From Colwellia sp. (lineage in GTDB: Bacteria > Pseudomonadota > Gammaproteobacteria > Enterobacterales > Alteromonadaceae), in contig NVWU01000018.1 in assembly GCA_002733765.1 (NCBI GenBank), forward strand, positions 1 to 64,000: DNA of 64,000 nt, read 5' to 3'. How positions within the stretch are numbered: position 1 is the first letter of the stretch; each line of letters starts with the position of its first letter. A model generated the notes under the pieces. The model ran no database searches. It was not told the origin of the DNA and saw only the letters and a list, made by a program, of their open reading frames with translations. The position numbers and the translations under genes were made by a program. Positions 55,811-64,000 of this stretch are shown one piece after another.

Positions 55811-57151
55811 ATGAAAAAAACATTAAGCACATTAATTATAGCGATTGCCAGTGCAATAACTAGCGTTAATGCTCAAGCCGAAGATTTACTAACGGTTTAT
55901 CAGCAAGCCTTATTAAATGATACCGTGGTATTAAAAGCTCAAGCACAGTACGAAATTGTTAAAGAAGATATTGAACAAGTCCGTGCGGCTTTATTACCCC
56001 AAATTAATGCCTTTGGCAGTTATACTGACGGGGAACAGGAAAGCTATGTTTTGAGCTCTACAGTAACAACTGAATTTAACTCTTTAGGTTATGGCGCTAG
56101 CTTAAATATGCAGCTTTATCATCATGATAGCTGGCTACGTTTAGATATTGCAGAAAAATCAGCACATCAAAGTGATTTAGTTTACCAAGTCGCAAAACAA
56201 GATTTAATTCTTAGAGTAACTCAAGCATATTTCACCTTGTTAAGCACCAAAGATGACTTAGAATTCGCGCAAGCAGAAAAGGCAGCTATTGCTCGTCAAC
56301 TTGAGCAAACTAAACAACGTTTTTCTGTTGGCTTAACCGCTATAACCGATGTTCATGAAGCACAGGCAGAATTTGATAGTGCAGTCACGGAAGAAATACG
56401 TGCAGAAAATGCCATTTATAATGCTGAGGAAGAATTACGGGTAATCACTAATATTTATCCTAGAAATATAAACATACTAAACACTGACAGATTTAGCACA
56501 ACGACACCTAACCCGAATAGTGCTGATGAATGGCAAAAAACCGCCGAAGCGAAAAATTTAGATTTAATCACTGCTAAAGTAGGAATAGATATTTCTAAAC
56601 AAAATATTGATGCGGCGAGAGCTGGCCATTACCCTACCTTGGATTTTGGCGCTACTTACAATAGTGACGATGGAGAAACGACTAGTCCTCTAGGCAATAT
56701 TGATGCTCCTGCTTTAGATGATTATTCTATTGGCATCACCCTTAATATACCAATCTATTCTGGTGGTGCAATTCAAAGCTCTGTACGCCAAGCCCAAAAT
56801 CGTTTTGTACTCGCTAGCCAAGATTTAATGCAAACACATCGCGGTGTTGTTCGTACAACACGTAATGCATTTAATACAGTGGTTGCCACAATTTCTGGTA
56901 TTAAAGCGTTTGAACAATCAGTATTGAGTGCTGAAAAAGCATTAGAGGCTACCGAAGCTGGCTTTGAAGTAGGTACGCGTACTATCGTTGATGTACTCAA
57001 TAGCACACGTAATTTATATAATGCTAAGCGTAATTTATCGACCACACGTTACGCCTACATTCAAAATGTTTTATTATTAAAACGTGCTGGCGGTACTATC
57101 ACTGATGAAGATATCACGGCTATTAACTCAGGTTTAATAGCAAACAAATAA
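55811..57151 (+). CDS. tolC: Outer-membrane efflux channel TolC
   Basis: TolC forms the trimeric outer-membrane channel for RND and ABC exporters and type I secretion. The 446-residue protein has a signal peptide (cleavage near NAQA-E) and two repeats of the outer-membrane-factor fold. Typical parts are LLTVYQQALLNDTVVLKAQA, VTQAYFTLLSTKDDL, RFSVGLTAITDVHEAQAEFD, and in the second half IPIYSGGAIQSSVRQAQNRF and EVGTRTIVDVLNSTRNLYNA. It is slightly shorter than E. coli TolC, mostly at the C-terminus. It is followed by a strong terminator. Confidence 0.96.
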   Translation: MKKTLSTLIIAIASAITSVNAQAEDLLTVYQQALLNDTVVLKAQAQYEIVKEDIEQVRAALLPQINAFGSYTDGEQESYVLSSTVTTEFNSLGYGASLNMQLYHHDSWLRLDIAEKSAHQSDLVYQVAKQDLILRVTQAYFTLLSTKDDLEFAQAEKAAIARQLEQTKQRFSVGLTAITDVHEAQAEFDSAVTEEIRAENAIYNAEEELRVITNIYPRNINILNTDRFSTTTPNPNSADEWQKTAEAKNLDLITAKVGIDISKQNIDAARAGHYPTLDFGATYNSDDGETTSPLGNIDAPALDDYSIGITLNIPIYSGGAIQSSVRQAQNRFVLASQDLMQTHRGVVRTTRNAFNTVVATISGIKAFEQSVLSAEKALEATEAGFEVGTRTIVDVLNSTRNLYNAKRNLSTTRYAYIQNVLLLKRAGGTITDEDITAINSGLIANK

Positions 57152-57167
57152 CACCTAGTTTTCCTGC

Positions 57168-57206
57168 AAAGAGCCACTCAATTGATGTGGCTCTTTCTTT
57201 ATTTTC
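57168..57206 (+). terminator. Terminator after tolC
   Basis: AAAGAGCCAC (57168-57177) and GTGGCTCTTT (57187-57196) form a 10-bp perfect stem around a 9-base loop, followed by CTTTATTTTC. It begins 17 bases beyond the tolC stop codon. Confidence 0.88.
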
Positions 57207-57238
57207 TACTCGCTTTCCTTTTATCTTACCTAGTTATC

Positions 57239-58333
57239 TCACATCAAATCTCTAAAAAATGCGACTAATTGCTTGGCTTCACGCTGAACGGAATAATGCG
57301 CTAAAACGCGTTCTCGGCCATCAATTCCCATTTGTGCTAACTTTTCTTCATCATTAAGCAGTAAATCCATTTTATCGACAACCGCAGATAAATCATTAAC
57401 AGGAACAACATAACCATCCGTGCCTTCTCGTATCACTTCGGGCCATGCACCAGCCTCACTCGCCAATACGGCAGCGCCACTGCTCATCGCTTCTAAAATG
57501 GTCAAACCAAAACCTTCATTTTCACTTAACGCTACCACTAAAGACAAACCACTAAATATTTTTGGAATATCCGCAAAGTTTTGTTCTCCAGCAAAAACTA
57601 TCCGCTGACTTAAACCGGCTTGTTCAATTCCTGCTTGTAATTCTTTAACAAAGCTTTCATTACTTGAGCTAATTGAGCCAACAACAACAGCGGTATAATC
57701 TGGATACTTATTAAGTAACGCTATACAACTTTTAACAAAAAGATGAACACCTTTTTGCGCTCTAACTCGTCCTAATATAGCGATGCCTCGTTTACCTTTT
57801 TTAACACTTTCTGGTAATAAATTTAATGATTGCCAAGCCTGTACTTTATCTTTTGGTGGCGTATACACATCTGTTTTCACCCCATGATAAATAATAGCAT
57901 CAGGTTTTCGGTGTAAATAACTCGCTGATGCTTTACACATCGCTAACACCGCATCCATTTTATTTGTTAACCACAGGGTTGAGCCACTGCGATAACGTTG
58001 CGCTGCACTACTAAAAATAATTTTAATTTTAGCGCGAAAAATATGTTTTAAGAGCAACGCTTGAATCATTTCATCAACACGACGGGCATGAAAAATTCTA
58101 AAACGCCCATCTGCTAATGGCTTTCGACACATATTAGCCACTTGCCAAAAACTTATATTTAACGATTCATCCGTTAAATGATGCTTACCCATAACTCGCA
58201 AGTTAATTAATTTTTGTTGCTCAGACAATAATTGCAACATGGTGGAGGTAACGCCAGAAAAATTCGAGTTAGAATTACCTATAATCAATTCAACTTCTTG
58301 ATTGATTTCATTTGAACTACTTTCTGTAACCAT
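57239..58333 (-). CDS. GT4-family glycosyltransferase
   Basis: A 364-residue GT-B fold glycosyltransferase of the GT4 group. The C-terminal donor-binding domain is clear: GIAILGRVRAQKGVHLFVKS, then AVVVGSISS and the EX7E region SENEGFGLTILEAMSSGAAV with LASEAGAWPEVIREG. The N-terminal domain has IFHARRVDEMIQALLLKHIF. There are no membrane spans. It is followed divergently by an lpxL-type acyltransferase, so a role in lipopolysaccharide core synthesis is plausible. The sugar and acceptor are not readable from sequence. Confidence 0.85.
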   Translation of the reverse strand: MVTESSSNEINQEVELIIGNSNSNFSGVTSTMLQLLSEQQKLINLRVMGKHHLTDESLNISFWQVANMCRKPLADGRFRIFHARRVDEMIQALLLKHIFRAKIKIIFSSAAQRYRSGSTLWLTNKMDAVLAMCKASASYLHRKPDAIIYHGVKTDVYTPPKDKVQAWQSLNLLPESVKKGKRGIAILGRVRAQKGVHLFVKSCIALLNKYPDYTAVVVGSISSSNESFVKELQAGIEQAGLSQRIVFAGEQNFADIPKIFSGLSLVVALSENEGFGLTILEAMSSGAAVLASEAGAWPEVIREGTDGYVVPVNDLSAVVDKMDLLLNDEEKLAQMGIDGRERVLAHYSVQREAKQLVAFFRDLM

Positions 58334-58508
58334 GTATGTTTCTCTACCGTGTATTCATTTTTAACATTGGTGCCATTCTACTTGAAAAGATAACAAGCTT
58401 CACATCACTTTTTAATAAAAACAACATGTTCTTCTTTCATACAACTATAGTTACCCGATATAATCAGTAATAGAAAGATCCCCTAGCACTTTATCAAGAG
58501 AATAAACC

Positions 58509-59447
58509 GTGAGCAAAAATAAAGTTTTACAACCTGATTTTAAATTAGCTTTTTTATACCCTAAGTATTGGCTAACTTGGTTAGGCGTTTTTATTCTCTA
58601 TAGCATTTCATGGTTACCTTATAAATGGCAATTAGGTCTAGGCCGATTGATTGGTCGTTTACTTTTTAAAATAGGCTCTAAAAGAAAACATGTTGCTGAT
58701 ACCAACTTAAAATTATGTTTTCCAAAAATGAATGAGCAAGAACGACAACACATTTTAAAAAAGAACTTTGAAAACACGGGTATTGCTTTATTAGAAACAG
58801 GTATGGGCTGGTGGTGGCCAAATTGGCGCGTTAAGCGTAAAGTAACGGTATTAGGCTTAGAACATATTGAGAAAGCACAACGCGAAGGTAAAGGCGTTTT
58901 ATTATTAGCAATGCATTATTTAAGTGTTGAAATGAATGCTAGAGGCATAGGTTATGGCCATCCAATGGTTGTATTTTATCGTCCGCATAATAATCAACTT
59001 ATGGAATATTTTCAATTTCGAGGCCGAGGACGTTCTAACAAATATATGTTAGGTAAGCGTGATGTTAAAGGCTTAATAAAAGCACTAAGAGACGGTGAAG
59101 CCTGTATTTATCTACCCGATCAAGACTATGGAAGAAATCGTAGTTTGTTTGTGCCTTTTTTTGATGTCAAAGAAACGGCGACAACAACTGGAACATTAAT
59201 TTTTGCACGACAAAAAAATGTTGAAACCATGATGATAATTCCTATTAGAAATGATGATGGCAGCGGCTACACTATGGAAATAATGCCACCACTAACAAAT
59301 TTTCCAACTAAAGATGATGAAGCAGATCTTATTCGTGTAAATCAAGAATTGGAGAAAGCTATTTTGCGAAAACCAGAACAATATATGTGGTTACATCGAC
59401 GTTTTAAAACACGTCCAGATCCTAACTCACCTTCTTTATACGAGTGA
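58509..59447 (+). CDS. lpxL: Lipid A biosynthesis acyltransferase, LpxL type
   Basis: Transfers a secondary acyl chain onto Kdo2-lipid IVA at the inner membrane. The 312-residue protein starts with GTG after AAGAGAATAAACC. An N-terminal membrane anchor covers about residues 20-38. The catalytic HX4E motif is in AMHYLSVEMNARG. Other family parts are YRPHNNQLMEYFQFRGR, and YLPDQDYGRNRSLFVPFF, close to LpxL/LpxP sequences, and QYMWLHRRFKTRP at the end. Which of LpxL, LpxP or LpxM it matches functionally is uncertain; the sequence is nearer LpxL/LpxP. Confidence 0.88.
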   Translation: MSKNKVLQPDFKLAFLYPKYWLTWLGVFILYSISWLPYKWQLGLGRLIGRLLFKIGSKRKHVADTNLKLCFPKMNEQERQHILKKNFENTGIALLETGMGWWWPNWRVKRKVTVLGLEHIEKAQREGKGVLLLAMHYLSVEMNARGIGYGHPMVVFYRPHNNQLMEYFQFRGRGRSNKYMLGKRDVKGLIKALRDGEACIYLPDQDYGRNRSLFVPFFDVKETATTTGTLIFARQKNVETMMIIPIRNDDGSGYTMEIMPPLTNFPTKDDEADLIRVNQELEKAILRKPEQYMWLHRRFKTRPDPNSPSLYE

Positions 59448-59543
59448 TTACCGATATAAACAATTACTGGTATTAACATTAAAAAAGTAATCACTTTTGT
59501 ACGAGATAAATGTCATTAAATAAAATAAGATAAAAGAGTCATT

Positions 59544-60263
59544 ATGGGATTTTGGGTTAGAAATATTATTTTTGCGGTTATTTTAATTGGTTTAGCAGTC
59601 GCTTTTTTTGCTAATCAAGAATTTTTATTCTCGCTAAATGGCTCTTTTGAGCAAGAAGCAACAACTGAGATAGTTGAGCTGAAAGAGGTAACAACTAAAG
59701 TAGCCCCAACGACCAGTACTGCCGAGACAAACACGACGACAAAAAAAGCTCAATCTCCGCAAGGCGGAAAACTTGCCAATGCAGCAGCGGAAGGGTTATC
59801 GAACTTTTATGCAAAAATATATGGTGATGATATTGGAAAATCAGGTCCTAAAATTCGAAATAATATTATTTATTTGCCTGATCCCCACGGAAATTTAATT
59901 GAAATATTACAAGCAAAAGAAATGGTAGTTCGCCCTTATCAAAAAAGTTGGCAAGGCACTGTCACTTCTAGAGCGTTTAGAAAAGGTCAAACTCTGTATC
60001 AAAAATTGGCTGAATATGCAGAACAAGATGGTCTTGATATTATTTGGTGGCTCAATAAAGATTTCATTGTTAAAGATATTTTTCGCATAGAAAAAAATAT
60101 TTTAAAAACCGCTTACCTAATTGGAGAAGCGGTTTCAGGTCATTTTCCTGAAGGAATTAGTAGCTATTTTTGTTTTCGTCAACGTACCTTAGTTTTTATT
60201 AACGAAGCGCCAAAATACCTTACTGATGAATGCACGTTACTAAAACCAAAGAATGCCTATTAG
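59544..60263 (+). CDS. Membrane-anchored protein with TcpQ-like C-terminal domain
   Basis: A 239-residue protein with one N-terminal transmembrane segment (residues 7-25). A Thr/Glu-rich flexible linker covers about 35-75. A periplasmic C-terminal domain at about 135-235 includes WQGTVTSRAFRKGQTLYQKL and AEYAEQDGLDIIWWLNKDFI. The W-x-G...L...W pattern resembles the TcpQ domain of type IV pilus and secretion proteins, but the match is by eye only. It lies downstream of lpxL and converges on glnE. No pilus genes are nearby, so the function is open. Confidence 0.6.
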   Translation: MGFWVRNIIFAVILIGLAVAFFANQEFLFSLNGSFEQEATTEIVELKEVTTKVAPTTSTAETNTTTKKAQSPQGGKLANAAAEGLSNFYAKIYGDDIGKSGPKIRNNIIYLPDPHGNLIEILQAKEMVVRPYQKSWQGTVTSRAFRKGQTLYQKLAEYAEQDGLDIIWWLNKDFIVKDIFRIEKNILKTAYLIGEAVSGHFPEGISSYFCFRQRTLVFINEAPKYLTDECTLLKPKNAY

Positions 60264-60289
60264 CTATAATTAATAACTAAAAATCAGCC

Positions 60290-63226
60290 CTATGGTAAAA
60301 ATTTTCGCCATACTAGCATGACCTCATCTCGTTCAGTCACAGCCTCTTTACTAATTAATAGCGCTTCATTTTGTAATGTGGCTTTGTGACCTAAACCTCT
60401 CAGTTTTTGGTAACAGTTAGCTAATAACTGTTGTTCTGCTGCTGTTAATATTTCAAGACTCGCTAACTGCTTAAATATACTCAAATTATCACAACACTGA
60501 CTTAAATCGGTATATAGATGACAATTTGCCAGCACTAAATATTGCGCCAAAAACTCAATATCAACTAAGCCACCAATTCCTTGCTTAATATCAACAAGTT
60601 CATCGGTAGATTTATCAAGATGATTACGCATTTTCTCTCTCATCTTATGCACATCATCTCTTAATTTATCTAATACCCGCGTTTTACCTAATATTTGCTG
60701 ACGTATATCATTAAACCGTTGTTCAATGACACTGTTACCATAAACAATACGAGCACGTACTAATGCTTGGTGCTCCCATGTCCAAGCATCTTCTTGCTGA
60801 TACTGAGCAAACGTATTTATATGGCCAACTAACACACCAGAGTTACCAGAAGGACGTAAGCGCATATCTAACTCATACAAAATACCGCTACTCATGCGCG
60901 TATTAAAAATATGCATAATGCGCTGGGCTAACTTCATATAAAACTGACTGGCCGGCACACTTTTTTCACCATTTACTAAACCTGTAGTCATGTCTCCTTC
61001 TGGGCTGTTATGTACAAAAACCAAATCAAGATCAGAGCCGTAACTAAGCTCATTACCGCCCATTTTTCCATAAGCGATTACTGCAATACCTTTATTTTGA
61101 AAGTGACTTTGATTAACGTTTTTCTCATTACTGAACGAATAAGCAATCGATTTCGGCACACCAAAACGTTCGACGACTTGTTGCCAGCCAATATTAATGA
61201 CTTCAGCAATAATAGCTTGTGCTAATGCCGTTAAATGTTTGCTTACTTGTTCTACGCTTAAAACTTCAGAAATATCTGCGGCAGCAATACGTAATTGTTG
61301 GGCTTGTTTGAATAATCGCAAACTATCCATTTGTGCCTCTAGATCCTCTTCAGGAACTCGTAACATACTCTCACGTAATTCATGGCCATAAGCCGTTATT
61401 TTTGTGGGATTATGCAATAATAGAGGATCAATTAATTCATCCAATAAAATAGGGGACTTAGCAATATAGTCGGTCACCCACTGACTAGCCTGGCATAAAT
61501 GAATTAACTGTTTTAACGCGCCTTCATTTTCAAATAACAGTTCGAGGTAGGCTGTACGGGTCACTATTTTTTTAAATACATGTAAAACACGTTCAAGTAC
61601 AAATTCAGCTTGTTTTGCCTGTTGAATATGACAAATAAGTAAAGGGAATAACTTGTCTAACACTTGCCTCCCTCTATTTCCTATACTTCGCTTACTGACA
61701 TCATCTCTAAAGTCTGATATCAACCGCCAAATATTTTCACTGTTCCAATGAGCTTCCTCAACCTCGCTTTGATCTTGTTCTAACCAAGCAATAGATTCTT
61801 CATCACTCCAACGGCTATGCCATAAAGTTGTCCAATGCTCATCTTGAACTTGATGATTTGGGCTTTCAATACCAATCAGTTGCTCAAATTTATCATGAAC
61901 ATCATGCATATGTTTTTCAAGTACCAAACAAAAATCTTGCCACGACTTAAACTCAAGTATGTGCAGTATCCTTTGTTTGTCTAAGTCATTATCAGGTAAG
62001 GTCTGTGTTTGCTTATCCGCTAATGCTTGTATAATATTTTCGACTCGACGCAAAAAACAATAAGCATTTTCTAGTACTACTTTACTGTCTTCTTGCAGTT
62101 CCCCAGAACGCACTAATTCGGGTAATACGGTTAACAAGCGACGTTGCTGTAACGCTTTGACTCTACCACCACGAATTAACTGAAACACTTGTACAATAAA
62201 TTCTATTTCACGAATACCGCCGGCGCCAAGTTTAATATTATTCACTAATTGCTTACGGCGTACTTCTTGTGAAATCATCATTTTCATACGGCGTAAACTA
62301 TCAATAACACTAAAATCGATATAGCGGCGATAAACAAAAGGCCGTAACAGTGTTGAGAGTTGTTGATGGTAGCTATCATCACCATTCAGCGGAGGGATAA
62401 CCCGTGCTTTTAGCATGGCATAACGTTCCCAATCTCTTCCTTGCTCTTGGTAATAATCTTCCATGGCACTAAAGGTTAATACTAATGGGCCGCTTTCACC
62501 AAAAGGTCTTAAGCGCATATCAACACGATAAACAAAACCGTCAGCAGTATGCTGATGTAATGAGGTAATAAGTTTTTGTGCTAAACGAGTAAAAAACTGT
62601 TGGTTCTCAATGCTCCGTCTATTGCCCTGAGTTTCACCACTATGAGGATAGACAAAAATCAGATCAATATCGGAAGAGAAATTTAATTCATATCCCCCTA
62701 ACTTTCCCATGCCATAAACTAACAATGGTTGAATATCACCAGTAAGACTTGTTGGTGTTCCCCACTTGTTTTGACAAAAAGAGGTTAACCAAGCAAGGCT
62801 ACTTTGAATCAGTGCATCTGCTAATAAAGATAAACGTTTTAAGGACTGCTCAAGAGAAATGTCGAGTACCAAGTCAGCCACGGCAATATTGACCATTTGT
62901 TGTAAACGAAAGCGCCTTAAAACTCGATGTAATTGCTCTTCACTTTGACACGCGATTAACAAATCATGTAGTAAGGTTGCGTAAGGCGGAACTGTTTTTT
63001 GATAAACATCTTCATTAACAAATAAATTCAGCACCAATTCTGGGGCTTGCAATGCACTGGTTAAGATAAAATCACTCAAGGTAATAGCCAGTATAAACTG
63101 TTCAAGCTGTTCAGGCGTTAACGCTTGATAACCTTCAGGATGTTGTTGACTAAATTGTTGCCAACTTTTTTGTTTTTGTTGTATTAATAAGGGGGATAAA
63201 TTTGTCGATAATGGCGATAAATACAC
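60290..63226 (-). CDS. glnE: Glutamine synthetase adenylyltransferase/deadenylase
   Basis: GlnE adenylylates and deadenylylates glutamine synthetase in response to PII. I start it at the GTG at 63224-63226, which has an AAAGGA ribosome site; the frame extends nine codons further only with a TTG. The 978-residue product has two nucleotidyltransferase domains. The N-terminal deadenylase has GKLGGYELNFSSDIDLIFVY and RVDMRLRPFGESGPLVLT. The C-terminal adenylylase has YGKMGGNELSYGSDLDLVFV and YELDMRLRPSGNSGVLV. Both acidic metal pairs (DIDL, DLDL) are intact. Family length is about 950. Confidence 0.97.
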   Translation of the reverse strand: MYLSPLSTNLSPLLIQQKQKSWQQFSQQHPEGYQALTPEQLEQFILAITLSDFILTSALQAPELVLNLFVNEDVYQKTVPPYATLLHDLLIACQSEEQLHRVLRRFRLQQMVNIAVADLVLDISLEQSLKRLSLLADALIQSSLAWLTSFCQNKWGTPTSLTGDIQPLLVYGMGKLGGYELNFSSDIDLIFVYPHSGETQGNRRSIENQQFFTRLAQKLITSLHQHTADGFVYRVDMRLRPFGESGPLVLTFSAMEDYYQEQGRDWERYAMLKARVIPPLNGDDSYHQQLSTLLRPFVYRRYIDFSVIDSLRRMKMMISQEVRRKQLVNNIKLGAGGIREIEFIVQVFQLIRGGRVKALQQRRLLTVLPELVRSGELQEDSKVVLENAYCFLRRVENIIQALADKQTQTLPDNDLDKQRILHILEFKSWQDFCLVLEKHMHDVHDKFEQLIGIESPNHQVQDEHWTTLWHSRWSDEESIAWLEQDQSEVEEAHWNSENIWRLISDFRDDVSKRSIGNRGRQVLDKLFPLLICHIQQAKQAEFVLERVLHVFKKIVTRTAYLELLFENEGALKQLIHLCQASQWVTDYIAKSPILLDELIDPLLLHNPTKITAYGHELRESMLRVPEEDLEAQMDSLRLFKQAQQLRIAAADISEVLSVEQVSKHLTALAQAIIAEVINIGWQQVVERFGVPKSIAYSFSNEKNVNQSHFQNKGIAVIAYGKMGGNELSYGSDLDLVFVHNSPEGDMTTGLVNGEKSVPASQFYMKLAQRIMHIFNTRMSSGILYELDMRLRPSGNSGVLVGHINTFAQYQQEDAWTWEHQALVRARIVYGNSVIEQRFNDIRQQILGKTRVLDKLRDDVHKMREKMRNHLDKSTDELVDIKQGIGGLVDIEFLAQYLVLANCHLYTDLSQCCDNLSIFKQLASLEILTAAEQQLLANCYQKLRGLGHKATLQNEALLISKEAVTERDEVMLVWRKFLP

Positions 63227-63352
63227 AAGCAGTCCTTTTATTATACCAATCAAGCTAACTAGGTGTTCTTTTAAAGTGGCTTAAATATTCAATAACATTG
63301 TTGCGGCATAGATATAGGTAATTAGGTTTTGTCTGGACCTGAAAACTGTTTT

Positions 63353-63376
63353 TTTCAATCCCAATACTCCCTATTA
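63353..63376 (-). repeat. 24-bp dispersed repeat, copy 2
   Basis: The exact reverse complement of 43081-43104. It lies in the 63254-63676 gap between glnE and a lipoprotein gene. I can name nothing else in that 423-bp gap. Confidence 0.8.
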
Positions 63377-63694
63377 CTCAATCAAACGCCTTGTTATTAA
63401 AGTTTATTTTCATTAAAATTTGACTCATTAATTAATTTAATTAGTATTACTTAAAATCAACTCATCAAGATAGTATAATCAAGACAATATAATTTGAACA
63501 ATAGACATAATATGTCATTAATGCTATTAATACCTTGAACGCTTCACTACCTGTCATCCTCGAAATGTATTAATTGAGGTTCTGGTATTAAAATCGTAAG
63601 ATTTCAGCATAATAAATTACCGAAATGACTCCCTCACGAGAGTCTACTAAATAAAGACTATTTACATAGCATTTTTATGGAGATGATAGCAGAA

Positions 63695-64000
63695 ATGCAA
63701 AGGTTTAAAGACGCTTTTACCAAACAATTTTTTAATAAAATGTGCACTAGATCAATGTTAGTGCTCTCTATTTTATTGTTATCCGCTTGTGGTGATCCCG
63801 TTAAAGAGCAAGCAATACAACAACTGCCTATAACAGAAAAAAGAGTAATTCAACTTGGTGATGCGTTAACAAGTGGCCAAGTACGTAATGCCAATTTAAT
63901 TCATCAATATGCCAATCAAGTATCAAAGCTTAAACCTAATCTAAATGCTTTAGTTAATGAGTTTAGTAAAGATGCTAGCATACAGGGCCCAATGTATCGT
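63695..64000 (+). CDS. Lipoprotein (N-terminal part, cut by window edge)
   Basis: An open frame of 102 codons to the edge. The N-terminus is basic and hydrophobic, with lipobox LLSAC at about residues 28-32 (VLSILLLSACGD), so it is an exported lipoprotein. In-frame ATGs also occur at 63677 and 63683. I chose 63695 because GGAG lies 12 bases before it, but the start is not certain. The mature part is helical (IQLGDALTSGQVRNANLIHQ). I do not recognise the family from this fragment. Confidence 0.65.
   Translation, partial: MQRFKDAFTKQFFNKMCTRSMLVLSILLLSACGDPVKEQAIQQLPITEKRVIQLGDALTSGQVRNANLIHQYANQVSKLKPNLNALVNEFSKDASIQGPMYR

Noticed and set aside
63240-63246. TATAAT just upstream of glnE (minus strand)
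   Set aside because: A transcript starting from it would begin after the ribosome site, so it cannot be the functional glnE promoter with the chosen start.

Overview
The window is about 64 kb of AT-rich, gene-dense DNA from a polarly flagellated marine gammaproteobacterium. It most resembles Colwellia or a close relative in Alteromonadales. The basis is the Vibrio/Shewanella-type flagellar layout with flgO, flgP and flgT, the tolC-nudF-yqiB-cpdA-yqiA-parE synteny, and low-GC coding sequence throughout. The genus is an inference from gene content and base composition, not a database result.

Region 1 (1-20088) is a flagellar locus. On the minus strand lie two tandem flagellins (the first cut by the window edge), flgL, flgK, flgJ, flgI, flgH, flgG, flgF, flgE, flgD, flgC, flgB, cheR and cheV. 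On the plus strand lie flgA, flgM and flgN, then flgP and flgO (minus) and flgT (plus). Readable promoters give a class hierarchy. Sigma-54 sites precede flagellin 2, flgO and flgT (and more weakly flgB), and sigma-28 sites precede flagellin 1 and flgM.

Region 2 (20118-24219) is a small accessory patch. It holds tRNA-Arg(CCT) with a hairpin leader, a DUF2971 gene, apparently non-coding DNA, an EamA/DMT exporter, a shattered iron-dependent alcohol dehydrogenase carrying a 10-bp tandem repeat, and a 44-residue membrane peptide gene with its own terminator.

Region 3 (24220-36276) holds a MASE1/CHASE sensor whose kinase core has lost its catalytic residues, a nested-inverted-repeat element, tkt-epd, an HDOD protein, the tRNA hydroxylation gene trhP with the ferredoxin yfhL, an Aer-like chemoreceptor, and the first lipoprotein gene of an envelope cluster.

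Region 4 (34843-41852) is envelope related. COG3014, ycfL, lpoB and a glycine-zipper protein are followed by two spondin-domain exported proteins and an OmpR-type two-component system. GTGA-type direct repeats phased at 11 bp lie in front of the spondin genes, and a 17-bp perfect hairpin abuts the regulator start codon. This is the best candidate here for an uncharacterised regulated system.

Region 5 (41865-64000) holds pfkA, feoAB with a possible Fur box, parC and parE separated by a PAS-protein/CZB-chemoreceptor pair, yqiA, cpdA, yqiB, nudF, tolC, a GT4 glycosyltransferase, an LpxL-type acyltransferase, a membrane-anchored TcpQ-like protein, glnE and the start of a lipoprotein gene. I saw no CRISPR array, intact insertion sequence, rRNA or prophage.
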